Source: Bradyrhizobium paxllaeri (GTDB taxonomy: Bacteria > Pseudomonadota > Alphaproteobacteria > Rhizobiales > Xanthobacteraceae). Taken from it: a stretch of 64,000 bases of DNA. Made by a program: the position numbers and the translations under genes. Below the pieces are notes generated by a model. That model did not search any database. It saw only the letters and a program-made list of their open reading frames with translations, and was not told the DNA's origin. Numbering within the stretch: the first letter of the stretch is position 1; each line of letters begins with the position of its first letter. Shown piece after piece: positions 52,468 through 60,926 of the stretch. The stretch covers positions 6,510,001 to 6,574,000 of the forward strand of contig NZ_CP042968.1 in assembly GCF_001693515.2 (NCBI RefSeq). The letters are read 5' to 3'.

Positions 52468-52701
52468 TCAGCGCCAATGGCGACGGTGATAACGATGGCC
52501 CCCGTAGTGACGATATCCCGATCGTTGCCAGCCATAGGCGGTGTAGGGATTGCCCCGCCCATAATTCTGGCAATTTGCGTTCGGATAGAACTGGGCGCAC
52601 TTGCCTGGATTGGTAATAACGTGCTGCGCCGATGCCGGATTGGCAGGAGCGAACAGGAGCAGCATGGCAACGGCACCAAGCAAAATCATTGTTCTCATCA
52701 T
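52468..52701 (-). CDS. Small secreted Gly/Tyr/His-rich protein
   Basis: 77 aa from MMRTMILLGAVAMLLLFAPANPASAQ, a clear signal peptide. The mature chain (HVITNPGKCAQFYPNANCQNYG) has two Cys and then a tail of Gly, Tyr, His and Arg (HYGGHRYHRRHWR). Such tails could bind metals or polyanions. No known domain. It converges on the TauE/SafE gene end. Confidence 0.65.
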   Translation of the reverse strand: MMRTMILLGAVAMLLLFAPANPASAQHVITNPGKCAQFYPNANCQNYGRGNPYTAYGWQRSGYRHYGGHRYHRRHWR

Positions 52702-52956
52702 GGCGGTCTCGCTTGTCTCTGGACTGCTATTCCAACAGCGCAGGGCTTCAAGGGTTCCTTTCGAACCCATTGAAGCTAGGACCAGGCGCATGCCTGGCAC
52801 GCCCCGCCGGCAACGAAACCTTAACGAAACAATTCCCTAACGCGACGAAACCATTTTGGCGATTTCGTGCAAATGTCCTGAAACGGTTCATCGGTACAGG
52901 TTTCCCCAACGACGCGCCGAGAAACGGCGCAGCAAATTTTAAAACAGGGGCGACCA

Positions 52957-53640
52957 ATGTTTAATTCATTCAGGCTGAACACCCGCTTTGCTACCGCCGC
53001 CTTGGGCGCGCTGGCGATTGGCGCGACCGCATTTTCCGCACCCGCCACTGCTGCTCCGTTGCCGCTGTTTCCGTTCTTCCTGCCGCAGATCGAAGCGGCC
53101 CCGCCACCGGTTGCGGCTGCGCCCCGGGAAGAGGAAGACCGTTCGGTCGAGTTGCCGGCCCGCCTGCGCCGCCAGGTCGTGAACTACTATACCCGCGAGG
53201 CGCCGGGCACGATCATCATCGATACCCCCAACACCTATCTCTATCTCGTGCTCGGCAACGGCCAGGCGATGCGCTACGGCATCGGCATCGGCCGCGACGG
53301 CTTCACTTGGTCGGGCACCCAGACGATCACCCGCAAGGCGGAGTGGCCGGCCTGGACTCCGCCCCCGGAAATGATCGCCCGCCAGCCCTATCTGCCGCGC
53401 CACATGGCCGGCGGCCCCGGCAACCCGCTCGGCGCCCGCGCGATGTATCTCGGCGGCACCATCTATCGCATCCACGGCACCAACGCGCCGGAGACGATCG
53501 GAACCCGCGTTTCCTCCGGCTGCCTCCGCCTCACCAATGAAGACGTCAAAGACCTCTATTCGCGGGTCAGCGTCGGAACCAAGGTGATCGTACTGCCGAT
53601 GACGGACCGCCGCGCCGATCTCGGTCGCGCCATCCGCTAA
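52957..53640 (+). CDS. L,D-transpeptidase (YkuD family)
   Basis: 227 aa. Signal peptide at about 1-33 (ALGALAIGATAFSAPATAA). A YkuD catalytic domain covers about 85-220, with HGTN (His173) and SSGCLRL (nucleophile Cys189). It makes 3-3 cross-links or attaches proteins to peptidoglycan in the periplasm. Its WPAWTPPPEMIARQPYLPRHMAGGPGNPLGARAMYL segment is typical of alphaproteobacterial members. A GC hairpin without a strong T-run follows at 53664-53690. Confidence 0.93.
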   Translation: MFNSFRLNTRFATAALGALAIGATAFSAPATAAPLPLFPFFLPQIEAAPPPVAAAPREEEDRSVELPARLRRQVVNYYTREAPGTIIIDTPNTYLYLVLGNGQAMRYGIGIGRDGFTWSGTQTITRKAEWPAWTPPPEMIARQPYLPRHMAGGPGNPLGARAMYLGGTIYRIHGTNAPETIGTRVSSGCLRLTNEDVKDLYSRVSVGTKVIVLPMTDRRADLGRAIR

Positions 53641-53746
53641 GCGCAAATAAATTCCCATGCTGAAAGCGGCCCGGCATTGCCGGAGCCGCTTGTCGCATTC
53701 AGCACGTAATCGCTCGCCAGCCCTTTCGCAGTGCGGTTCTTCCGTA

Positions 53747-54034
53747 TCAGCCCGACCTTACTTCGTAGACTCGAATGCTCGAAATGAATGGGTTGCCTTG
53801 CGCCAACTTCTCTGCATCGTCGAGATTTGCCGCGTTGACGATCGTGAAGCCGGTGATGGAGTCGGGGCCGAGCGGAAGGTCCTTTGTTCCGCCCTTCGAG
53901 ATTTCTCGACCATGGCCGAAGCCGCCCATGTCGACCATATGCGGCTTGGCTGCCTCAAACCATTTGCCCCAGGCGGCCATGATTTCCGGGGTGGGTTTTT
54001 CAAATCCGTAATGCAGCAGCACAAACTTCTTCAT
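53747..54034 (-). CDS. YCII-related protein
   Basis: 95 aa with AGGAG upstream. MKKFVLLHYGFEKPTPEIMAAWGKWFEA, GREISKGGTKDLPLGPDSITGFTIVNA and FISSIRVYEV are YCII-type. Unlike the 14936 gene, it lacks the DGPF sequence and is not next to a sigma factor. It follows the HxlR gene after 69 bp on the same strand. Role unknown; members of this family often accompany regulators. Confidence 0.8.
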   Translation of the reverse strand: MKKFVLLHYGFEKPTPEIMAAWGKWFEAAKPHMVDMGGFGHGREISKGGTKDLPLGPDSITGFTIVNAANLDDAEKLAQGNPFISSIRVYEVRSG

Positions 54035-54103
54035 ACGCGACTCCTGTTCACCAGTTGAGGTAAGTGCCTTCTCTTTGCGGACTCCGCTTTCCGATTACTC
54101 CTA

Positions 54104-54784
54104 TCAGTGCGCAGCGGGCGCGATGCGCCGACGTTCGGCCAGGTCGAACAGCAGCGGAAGCTTGCGAACCAGTGCCATGGAGCCGATGACTTTGGCGCGC
54201 TTCGCTTCGATTGCGTCTTGAAGGGAGACGCTCGTTCCAACAATCTGCAGCACCGCGTCAAACGGGGCTTCCAATGTTCCCTTGCAATCCGTGATGCCTC
54301 TCTGAATCGACGTGCCTGAGCCGCCGCCCGCGACGGTAAAGCCTGCTGATTTCTTGCCATGGGTAACCATGAGACCGACGTTGATTGCCGGCACGGGTGA
54401 ACGCTTCGCAATGGCATCGAGGCCAAGCATCACCCAGTCTGGCTCGAACGTGTCGCCCGGCACCGGCGGGAACAGGAAGCGGCCGCCCCAGCGGATCAAC
54501 TCCCGAATCGCGGGCTGAATTTCCCGGCCGATCTCCGTCAGCTCGTACACCTGCGCATTGATCGGCCGCGGCAAAACAGTTCGCCGCACGACGTTGCACT
54601 CGATCAGGGTGGCAAGGCGCGCTGTCAGCAAGGTGGGACTCATACCGTCAAGGTGATCCAGCAGATCGCCAAATCGCTTCGGCCCAAGAAGGAGCTCCCG
54701 GATAATCAGGAGAGTCCAACGCTCGCCGATGATTTCCGCCGCGCGGGCAAGTGCGCAGAATTGCGGATAGTGAAGATTGGTCAT
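54104..54784 (-). CDS. HxlR-family regulator with C-terminal SCP2-like domain
   Basis: 226 aa. The winged HTH (about 5-95) has CALARAAEIIGERWTLLIIRELLLGPKRFGDLLDHLDGMSPTLLTARLATL, the hallmark Cys near the N-terminus included (Cys10). Redox-sensing HxlR proteins use such a Cys. The C-terminal half (about 115-220) looks like an SCP2 sterol-carrier-like pocket, seen in longer family members, which could bind a hydrophobic ligand. It lies 24 bp downstream of a membrane protein gene. A 22-bp palindrome upstream of that gene is a likely operator. Confidence 0.85.
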   Translation of the reverse strand: MTNLHYPQFCALARAAEIIGERWTLLIIRELLLGPKRFGDLLDHLDGMSPTLLTARLATLIECNVVRRTVLPRPINAQVYELTEIGREIQPAIRELIRWGGRFLFPPVPGDTFEPDWVMLGLDAIAKRSPVPAINVGLMVTHGKKSAGFTVAGGGSGTSIQRGITDCKGTLEAPFDAVLQIVGTSVSLQDAIEAKRAKVIGSMALVRKLPLLFDLAERRRIAPAAH

Positions 54785-54808
54785 GCCGCCGGGATTAGTT
54801 CCTCCGCA

Positions 54809-55243
54809 TCATCTTCGGTAAGCGAGAGCGATCAACGGACCGACAATGGCAAACTGTAGAATCGTGAACGCGGTTTCAAGCAACACATAGTCCGGCACGG
54901 AAACCATCACATTCTTGGCTGCAACGGCAAGCGTGGTGAACGACCACGACAACAGACCCGCGCCAAGACCATACAACAGCCCGTCCTTCAGGACCGACCC
55001 GCTACCTTGCACGAATACGCGCGGGAACAACCACGAGAAGGCCGCGGCCTGGATGATCATTGAACCCAGGCCAAGGGCGATCACCGGCTCGTCGCGATAG
55101 ATCTGCAACGCATGATACTTCTGCTCGAACACGACGAGATGCCAGATGAAGGCGATCGGAAAGGACGGAAGAAGGTAGGCGGCAAAGCCGAGCCAGAAGC
55201 TGCGGGCGCCGGCCGGACGGGCAACGTAAGATACTGCTGACAT
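54809..55243 (-). CDS. Four-helix integral membrane protein, function unknown
   Basis: 144 aa from the ATG at 55243 (GGAGTTGCCG upstream; a TTG two codons earlier is in frame). Hydrophobic segments at about 15-32 (FWLGFAAYLLPSFPIAFIWH), 50-70, 85-105 and 115-140. No catalytic motif seen. It is the first gene of a likely operon with the HxlR regulator and perhaps the YCII gene, and follows the palindrome at 55268-55289. Small membrane proteins with such regulators are often induced by electrophiles. Confidence 0.75.
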   Translation of the reverse strand: MSAVSYVARPAGARSFWLGFAAYLLPSFPIAFIWHLVVFEQKYHALQIYRDEPVIALGLGSMIIQAAAFSWLFPRVFVQGSGSVLKDGLLYGLGAGLLSWSFTTLAVAAKNVMVSVPDYVLLETAFTILQFAIVGPLIALAYRR

Positions 55244-55267
55244 CGGCAACTCCGATCATACTACATT

Positions 55268-55289
55268 TTTTATAGTAATTACTATAAAA
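55268..55289. promoter_or_regulatory. 22-bp perfect palindrome, likely HxlR operator
   Basis: TTTTATAGTAA and TTACTATAAAA are perfect arms with no spacer. It lies 25 bases upstream of the membrane-protein start, where a regulator would block polymerase. AGTAA/TTACT fits the AT-rich sites of HxlR-family regulators. Confidence 0.75.
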
Positions 55290-55504
55290 TCTGGAGTCAA
55301 CAGATCGGAGGGGATGGCCGCGTGAATCAGCCAACTCGGCCAGATGATCCAATCCAGCACGCCGAGCCAAAGGAGGGGCGTCGAATTGAAGTCTCGGGAA
55401 TGTCCGTCAAACGGGCAGGCCCATGGGAACCCGCTGCACTGGCGCGTCTCTCGCCTTCCCTGTAAAATGTTGTGGGGCGATTCATTGAGGGCTCGGGGGG
55501 GACG

Positions 55505-57073
55505 ATGCGTCTGCCGATGCGTCTGAAGACGATTGCGATCGCGCTTGTGGTCGTCGTCGTCTCGTTTACCGCGAGTCTGAAGCTCATGGACGTCGTCGTG
55601 CCGCGCGCGACGAACCGCCCGCCGCCGCTTGCCGAATTGCCGCCGCTGCCGCCGGCGCCGCGTGCGTCCACCGTGATGGCGCCGATTGCGGTGACGCTCG
55701 CGGCGATCCGTGACGCCGCCGACCGCGGCGCGCCGCGCTCCTTCGCCGGCAAGGCCGACAATCCGATCTCGCAGATCCTGCAGAACGCCGATATCGGCTG
55801 GACCGCCTCGCGCGGGCCGATCAGCGCGACCGGCGCGCAAGACGCGCTGTCGCTGGCAACACCGCTGACCGGCACGCTGAACGTCACGGGATCGCTGTCG
55901 GCCAAGGCGACCGGGGCGGTCGGCGAGGCGCTTGGCGGCCTGCTCGGCGGCAACGTCGCCAAGCAGATCGGCAGCGTGAACATCAAGAACCTCAACGCCA
56001 GCGCCGAGATCAAGGGCAATGTTGTCATCACCTCGCGGCCGAAGATCGCCGCGAACTGGCGCATCGAGCCTAACCTGGCGGCGCAGGTCAATCTCGGCGA
56101 CACCAGCCTCGCGGTGGCCGGCGCACGCATCAACGTGCCGGCGCAGGTGAAGCCGTTGATCGACCAGAACGTCGCCGAGCAGATCGCGCTGGTGCAGGCG
56201 CGCATGCGCAACGATCCGACCTTCGAACGGAACGCGCGGGCGCAATGGGCCAAGGCCTGCCGCTCGATCCCGCTGCAAGGCACGACGGCCGGATCGACCA
56301 TGCCGACGCTGTGGCTGGAATTGCGCCCCACACGGGCAATCGCCGCGCAACCGCGCATCGATGCGGCGAACCTGACGCTGACGCTCGGCATCGAGGCCGA
56401 GACCCGCATCACGCCTGCCGAGACCAAGCCGTCCTGTCCGTTCCCCGCCAACATCGTCATCGTGCCGCCGACGCCGGGACGCGTCGCCATCGGCGTGCCC
56501 ATGGACATGCCGTTTACCGAGATCAACAAGATCGTGGAGGCGCAGTTCGCCGGAAGGACGTTTCCGGAAGATGGTTCGGGCGCGGTCGACGTCACCGTCA
56601 AGCGCGCCAGCGTGGCCGCATCCGGCAACCGCCTGCTGATTTCGCTATTGGTGAACGCCAGGGAGAAAAAGAGCTTCCTCGGCCTCGCCGGCGAAGCCAA
56701 CGTGCACATCTGGGGAAAACCGGTGCTCGACCAGGCCGAGCAGACGCTGCGGCTCGCCGATATCGAGCTCGCCGTCGAATCCGAAGCCGCCTTCGGGCTG
56801 CTCGGCGCCGCGGCGCGCGCGGCGATCCCGCATCTGCAGAAGACGCTGGCGGAAAAGGCCGTCGTCGACCTCAAGCCGTTCGCGAGCAATGCGCAGAAGA
56901 AGATTGCCGCCGTGATTGCCGACTTCCAGAAGAACGAGGACGGCCTGCGCGTCTCGGCCGAGATCAGCAAGCTGCGGCTTGCCGACATCGCGTTCGATTC
57001 CAAAACGCTGCGTGTGATCGCGGAAGCCGAAGGCGCGATCAACGTCTATGTGAGCGCGCTGCCGGCGCTGTGA
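55505..57073 (+). CDS. DUF4403-family protein
   Basis: 522 aa from MRLPMRLKTIAIALVVVVV. One N-terminal membrane helix (about 7-25) then a Pro-rich linker, and a long DUF4403 region (about 60-520). TGTLNVTGSLSAKATGAVGEALGGLLGG, FERNARAQWAKACRSIPLQ and IPHLQKTLAEKAVVDLKPFASNAQKKIAAVIADFQ are within it. DUF4403 resembles lipid-binding, TULIP-like repeats in other proteins, but function is not established. Anchored in the inner membrane facing the periplasm. GGGGGGGACG lies before the ATG. Confidence 0.82.
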   Translation: MRLPMRLKTIAIALVVVVVSFTASLKLMDVVVPRATNRPPPLAELPPLPPAPRASTVMAPIAVTLAAIRDAADRGAPRSFAGKADNPISQILQNADIGWTASRGPISATGAQDALSLATPLTGTLNVTGSLSAKATGAVGEALGGLLGGNVAKQIGSVNIKNLNASAEIKGNVVITSRPKIAANWRIEPNLAAQVNLGDTSLAVAGARINVPAQVKPLIDQNVAEQIALVQARMRNDPTFERNARAQWAKACRSIPLQGTTAGSTMPTLWLELRPTRAIAAQPRIDAANLTLTLGIEAETRITPAETKPSCPFPANIVIVPPTPGRVAIGVPMDMPFTEINKIVEAQFAGRTFPEDGSGAVDVTVKRASVAASGNRLLISLLVNAREKKSFLGLAGEANVHIWGKPVLDQAEQTLRLADIELAVESEAAFGLLGAAARAAIPHLQKTLAEKAVVDLKPFASNAQKKIAAVIADFQKNEDGLRVSAEISKLRLADIAFDSKTLRVIAEAEGAINVYVSALPAL

Positions 57074-57510
57074 CGAAGCTGCAATCGTAGGGTGGGCAAA
57101 GCGAAGCGTGCCCACCATCTCACCTGAAGGCGGTGGTGGGCACGGCGCAAGCGCGCCTTTGCCCACCCTCATATGAGGCCTTTTGAGTCAAGCATCCCGG
57201 CGGGGCTTGGATGTGATTTTTACGTTCGGTGGAGCGGCGGCGCGCGGAGCCATGCGTAGCGCAGCGTGCCGCCGCGGTCGGTGCGCTCTGGGACTGGCTT
57301 CCGGCGATTTATGCAGTTGCTCACTGCATCACCTCATATCCGGTCGGACCGTTGTCCGTACCCACATTCCGCATGCATGCGGCGAGGAAGCCACGAGGAT
57401 GAGACCCATCTACGAAACAGCCTGTTTGCTGGCCCAAGGGTGGCACGGTCATCATCCATCCCGCGCTGACCGCGGCAGATGCCGCGACGCTGACGCATTC
57501 GTTGAAGTGG
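57074..57510. other. Intergenic region with repeat, flanking IS110 gene
   Basis: It holds the dispersed repeat at 57087-57171. The remaining 57172-57510 has no gene I can support; part is likely the non-coding 3' end of the IS110 element. GCGGCAGATGCCGC at 57473-57486 is a small palindrome. Confidence 0.5.
57087..57171. repeat. Dispersed inverted repeat (GTAGGGTGGGCAAAGCG type)
   Basis: GTAGGGTGGGCAAAGC...GTGCCCACC is mirrored by GGTGGGCAC...GCGCCTTTGCCCACCCT. It lies downstream of the DUF4403 gene. Confidence 0.8.
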
Positions 57511-58671
57511 TTAGATCTTTACAGCCTTGAGCGCCGCGCCCTCGGGCACGAGGCCGGTCGTGAGATAGCGCCAGAGCGCCACCATCAGCTTGCGCGCCAG
57601 GGCGACGATGGCGACGCGCTTGATGCGCTTGCCGGCATCGAGCGTGCGCTTGCGGTACTCCAGGGTCAGCTTGCTGTCCGGCTGATGCCGCAGCCACAGC
57701 CAGGCCAGTTCGATCGCGGCACAGCGGGCGCGCGGATTGCCCGCCTTGCTGATGCCCTGGTCGCGGTCGATGCCGCCGCTCCGCCACGGACTGGGCGTCA
57801 GCCCGAAATAGCTCCCGACCTCGCGGCGATTGCGGAAGTCCTTGTAGAACACCTCGCTGGTCAGCGTCGTCGCGAACGCCGGGCCGAGACATTTGAGCCG
57901 GCGCAGCAGTTCGCTGCGCCGGGTCATCTCGGCTTCCGCAGGCATTGGCTCCGCTGCGGCCGCCTCCTGCGCGAGCGCATCGAGCCGATCGCGCACCAGC
58001 ATCAGCCGCGCGTGCTCGTGTCGGATCTCGCTCAGCATCCGCGGCGGCACCGCCTGGCCTTGCCAATCCCGCTGCGTTGCCAGCCAGCTCAGCCAGTCGC
58101 GCCGCCGCGGGTTCCCGACCGCCATGCCCCGCAGCCGCAGCAGTGCCTTGATCCGGTTGGTGTGAGCGGTTTGCTCCTTGATCAGCCGGTCGCGTTCGCG
58201 GCTGCCGCGGCGCGCGTCCTCCTGTTCGGCTGCAGGCACCCGGACGATCCGCACCACCCGCGGCTCGCCGCGCAGATACGCCATCAGCGTGCGCAGCATC
58301 CGCTCGCCATCGATCCGGTCGGTCTTCACCCGCCGCGCCCGCTGGTCCACCGCAATGCTGGCGGGATCAAACACGTAGTTCGTGATGCCGGCCGCCAGCA
58401 GCAGCCGGTGCAGCCAGAACCCGTCGTAGCCCGCCTCGTAGCAGCTCGCCACCGCCGGAACGCCTCCCAGCGCTCGAGCCGCCCGCTCCCGAACCCGACC
58501 CACCAACGCCAACAGCTCGGCATGATCGCCACCCTCCAGCTTGTGGTGCGATATCTTGTCCTTGTCCGGGCTGTGCAGCGCGACCCGCCAGCTCCGCTGG
58601 CTCAGTTCGATTGCAACGAAAATTGTGCCAATATGGCCGGCGGTGGGCGTGGCTACGGTGGATGCTTGCAT
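57511..58671 (-). CDS. IS110-family transposase
   Basis: 386 aa from MQASTVATPTAGHIG (GGAGAG upstream). The N-terminal RuvC-like DEDD domain (about 15-190) has FVAIELSQRSWRVALHSPDKD and KTDRIDGERMLRTLMAYL. The C-terminal transposase_20 domain has LKCLGPAFATTLTSEV, GSYFGLTPSPWRSGG and GISKAGNPRARCAAIEL with the catalytic Ser-type AGN region. It is intact. IS110 elements have short or no inverted repeats, so the ends cannot be fixed here. The dodecin gene begins 87 bp beyond the start. Confidence 0.92.
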   Translation of the reverse strand: MQASTVATPTAGHIGTIFVAIELSQRSWRVALHSPDKDKISHHKLEGGDHAELLALVGRVRERAARALGGVPAVASCYEAGYDGFWLHRLLLAAGITNYVFDPASIAVDQRARRVKTDRIDGERMLRTLMAYLRGEPRVVRIVRVPAAEQEDARRGSRERDRLIKEQTAHTNRIKALLRLRGMAVGNPRRRDWLSWLATQRDWQGQAVPPRMLSEIRHEHARLMLVRDRLDALAQEAAAAEPMPAEAEMTRRSELLRRLKCLGPAFATTLTSEVFYKDFRNRREVGSYFGLTPSPWRSGGIDRDQGISKAGNPRARCAAIELAWLWLRHQPDSKLTLEYRKRTLDAGKRIKRVAIVALARKLMVALWRYLTTGLVPEGAALKAVKI

Positions 58672-58758
58672 CTGACTCTCCGAGGGGTTCGAGTGTGGAA
58701 ACCCAAACCTTATCGGAAAGGCCACGCTCACCGCCTCATGGAATCTACGCATCAACTT

Positions 58759-58971
58759 CTATTCCTCGAACTTGAACGAGACGTTCACCTTGGCGCGATA
58801 GGCTTCGATCTCGCCTTTGGCGTCCAGTTGCAGATCGAGCTTCACGATCTCGGCTACCCTGAGATCGCGTAACGATTTTCCCGCGCGTCCGACCGCCGCC
58901 GCGGCGGCCTTCTCCCAGGATTCCTTGCTGGTGCCGATCAGCTCGATGACCTTGTAGACGCTCTCCGCCAT
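58759..58971 (-). CDS. Dodecin-family protein lacking the flavin-stacking Trp
   Basis: 70 aa with GGGAGGACGAC before the ATG. VYKVIELIGTSKESWEKAAAAAVGRAGKSL and KVNVSFKFEE match dodecin, a 12-mer that stores flavins or coenzyme A. The segment LRDLRVAEIVKLD has Val39 where flavin-binding dodecins have Trp (LRWFEVVE). So this one may bind another ligand, as in calcium-type dodecins. The stop is near the IS110 gene start. Confidence 0.87.
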   Translation of the reverse strand: MAESVYKVIELIGTSKESWEKAAAAAVGRAGKSLRDLRVAEIVKLDLQLDAKGEIEAYRAKVNVSFKFEE

Positions 58972-59153
58972 GTCGTCCTCCCTTGCTGTCAGCAGGAGGC
59001 AGGTGCTCCTGCCGGTTGCAACCTAACATCGGGAGGCGAACGCCGATAGGATGCGCCGCACCATGCACGAAATGGGCACTGCCAAAATCAAAATGGCCGG
59101 GCGGCATCACGCGTCCGGCCATTTGAGGAAGCCTGCGGTTTGGGCCCGCAGCT

Positions 59154-59690
59154 TTAATCGGTCGAATACTTGAACTCCGGCATCGCCTTCAGCTGATCCT
59201 TGGTCGCGCTGAACACGGCGTGATCCGGATACCACGGATTCTTCTTGACGGCCGGCGCAGGCGCGGTCGCAGCACCCGTCGTCGTGCCCGAACCGGCCCC
59301 AGGCCGTGCGCCACCGGTGGCCGGCGCACTCGAGGTGCTGGTATAGGCAATCGGCTCATCGACGAACTTCACCTTGTCGATCGGCACCACGACGAGATGC
59401 TCACCAACGCCGAGGAATCCGCCCACGCCGATCACCACGGCTTTGATATCGCCGTTCTTGTCAGCCAGGAGATCGTTGATCGATCCGAGGCTTTCGTTGC
59501 TGTCGTTGTACACGTTCAGGCCAACCAGCTTCGAGGTCCGCCAGTTGCCCTTGAACGACGAGGTATCGGACGCCGCCGCAGGTGCGGCGGTGGTGGCCTT
59601 ATCCGTCGTCGCCGACGGAGTTTGCGCAAACGCGACACTCGCCAGCAGCGCGGAGGCCGCGATGCCGGCAACGGCATATTTGGTCAACAT
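59154..59690 (-). CDS. Exported PRC-barrel domain protein
   Basis: 178 aa from MLTKYAVAGIAASALLASVAFAQT, a signal peptide; GGAGAACCGAT upstream decides this start. The PRC-barrel (about 48-115): WRTSKLVGLNVYNDSNESLGSINDLLADKNGDIKAVVIGVGGFLGVGEHLVVVPIDKVKF. A Pro/Ala/Thr-rich linker and a short WYPDHAVFSATKDQLKAMPEF end follow. Periplasmic PRC-barrel proteins are common in rhizobia and are linked with stress; role unknown. A cytoplasmic relative lies upstream. Confidence 0.87.
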   Translation of the reverse strand: MLTKYAVAGIAASALLASVAFAQTPSATTDKATTAAPAAASDTSSFKGNWRTSKLVGLNVYNDSNESLGSINDLLADKNGDIKAVVIGVGGFLGVGEHLVVVPIDKVKFVDEPIAYTSTSSAPATGGARPGAGSGTTTGAATAPAPAVKKNPWYPDHAVFSATKDQLKAMPEFKYSTD

Positions 59691-59786
59691 ATCGGTTCTC
59701 CTCAGTTCAGAAACCCTTCGAGGAAAACCCGGCACATTAACAAGTGTTCCATACATATTCGGCGGGAACACTCGCTTTGCGTGCGG

Positions 59787-60164
59787 TCAGAAGCCGCCCC
59801 AGTAAGGCGGCATGCCGTAGTAGCGATGCAGCTCTGCTTCCTTGGCGCGATCACCCCAGTCGAAATCCTTGTCCGCGCGGAATGACGGCGCGCGCTTTAG
59901 CTCTTCATCATCGATATCGAGTTCGTAGGCTTCGAACCTGGTGCTGTAGCGCAGCCGTCCCCACGGCAACGGAATCAGATTGGCTCCGATGCCGAGAAAG
60001 CCGCCAAAACTCAGGATGGCATAGGATACTTTGCCGGTGACCTTGTCGATCATCAGCCGTTCGATGTGGCCAATCGTATCCCCGTTCGGCCGTCGCACCG
60101 CGGTCCCCTCGACACGGTCGCTCGCGATTAACGGATGCGGCTTGGCCATGACGTCGCTTGTCAT
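59787..60164 (-). CDS. Cytoplasmic PRC-barrel domain protein
   Basis: 125 aa from MTSDVMAKPHPLIASDRVEG, with GGAGGGTGCA upstream; no signal peptide. The PRC-barrel (about 15-90): GTAVRRPNGDTIGHIERLMIDKVTGKVSYAILSFGGFLGIGANLIPLPWGRLRY. The C-terminal tail (FDWGDRAKEAELHRYYGMPPYWGGF) is a typical extension. It is related to the exported protein downstream (FLGIG/FLGVG core) and on the same strand, 96 bp apart. Confidence 0.87.
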   Translation of the reverse strand: MTSDVMAKPHPLIASDRVEGTAVRRPNGDTIGHIERLMIDKVTGKVSYAILSFGGFLGIGANLIPLPWGRLRYSTRFEAYELDIDDEELKRAPSFRADKDFDWGDRAKEAELHRYYGMPPYWGGF

Positions 60165-60232
60165 TGCACCCTCCACACATCGTGTGGGAACCAACGTTGC
60201 ACTGTGTGAGCGGTTCCGCCGCCGAAATGAGA

Positions 60233-60263
60233 CAACCATCCTTCCCTTTCGGAAAGGATGGTT
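60233..60263. terminator. Strong hairpin between the PRC-barrel gene and the 190-aa gene
   Basis: CAACCATCCTT and AAGGATGGTTG, 11-bp arms with a 9-base loop. The place after the minus-strand gene at 60289-60861 suggests a terminator; there is no long T-run. Confidence 0.6.
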
Positions 60264-60288
60264 GCAACAGGCCGACGCGGGAAGGACG

Positions 60289-60861
60289 TCAGCTCTGGAA
60301 GTCGATCAACAGCGCCGAGAAGGAGGCGCTGCTCGATGTCGTGCCGGTCGAGCCGTAGGACGTCGATGACGACTGCGACTCCTTCAGCAATTCCAGGAAC
60401 TGCTTCAGGACGTCTTCCACCGACGTCGATGATGATGACGACGATGTATCACCGCTCGACGAGGTACCGTCAGAAGGCGGCGGACCGCCGGGCCCACCCG
60501 GAGGCGGGCCGCCTGCTCCACCAGGACCGCCTGCGCCGCCGGGACCGTTGGCGAAGGCGGCCTTGAAGATGCCCTGCAGCTCGGTGGCCTGGTCGCTGGT
60601 CAGCTTGCCCGAGGAGACCTGGCCCGCAATCAGATCGTCGATCTTGGACTTGAGTTCGTCGGGCGAGGGCCGCGTGCCGCTGGTCTGGTCGCTGGCGCGG
60701 CTCGCCTGCATGGCGGAATCGATATCGGTCAGCGCCGCCGACAACGCGTCCTGATCGGACGAACTGATGGCGCCGGATTTCACTTCGGACAACAACTCGT
60801 TCTGCAACATCTGCAGAGGCGACTGACGGGTATTGATGGAGGCCGCCGAGATCGAGGTCAT
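60289..60861 (-). CDS. Hypothetical protein, helical N-terminus and Gly/Pro/Ser tail
   Basis: 190 aa with TGGAGCTATC before the ATG. The N-terminal 100 residues are helical (SPLQMLQNELLSEVKSGAISSSDQDALSAALTDIDSAM, LIAGQVSSGKLTSDQATELQGIFKAAF) and resemble the EF-hand-like arrangements of some secreted proteins, without a confident match. A GPGGAGGPGG-like hinge and Ser-rich tail follow. No signal peptide, though many exported type I or flagellar-type substrates lack one. Divergent from the two-component genes, with a palindrome between. Confidence 0.72.
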   Translation of the reverse strand: MTSISAASINTRQSPLQMLQNELLSEVKSGAISSSDQDALSAALTDIDSAMQASRASDQTSGTRPSPDELKSKIDDLIAGQVSSGKLTSDQATELQGIFKAAFANGPGGAGGPGGAGGPPPGGPGGPPPSDGTSSSGDTSSSSSSTSVEDVLKQFLELLKESQSSSTSYGSTGTTSSSASFSALLIDFQS

Positions 60862-60912
60862 GATAGCTCCAGGGATGGTCAGGTGATTCGGTTACTCGCG
60901 GGAACGCATCGG

Positions 60913-60926
60913 ACGTTCGCGAACGT
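60913..60926. promoter_or_regulatory. 14-bp palindrome in the divergent two-component/190-aa region
   Basis: ACGTTCGCGAACGT is perfectly self-complementary. It lies 52 bases upstream of the leftward gene and about 135 upstream of the response-regulator ATG. It could be the regulator's own site. Confidence 0.45.

Noticed and set aside
55327..57042. Long open frame (571 codons) antisense to the DUF4403 gene
   Set aside because: It mirrors a real gene with signal anchor and family motifs. Its translation is Ser/Ala/Arg-rich with no domain, as usual for antisense frames in high-GC DNA.
57433..57516. Reading GGTVIIHPALTAADAATLTHSLKW before the IS110 gene, looking like a broken C-terminus
   Set aside because: Only about 28 codons, ended by a stop upstream and running into the IS; no family recognised. 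It could be a gene remnant but is not supportable.
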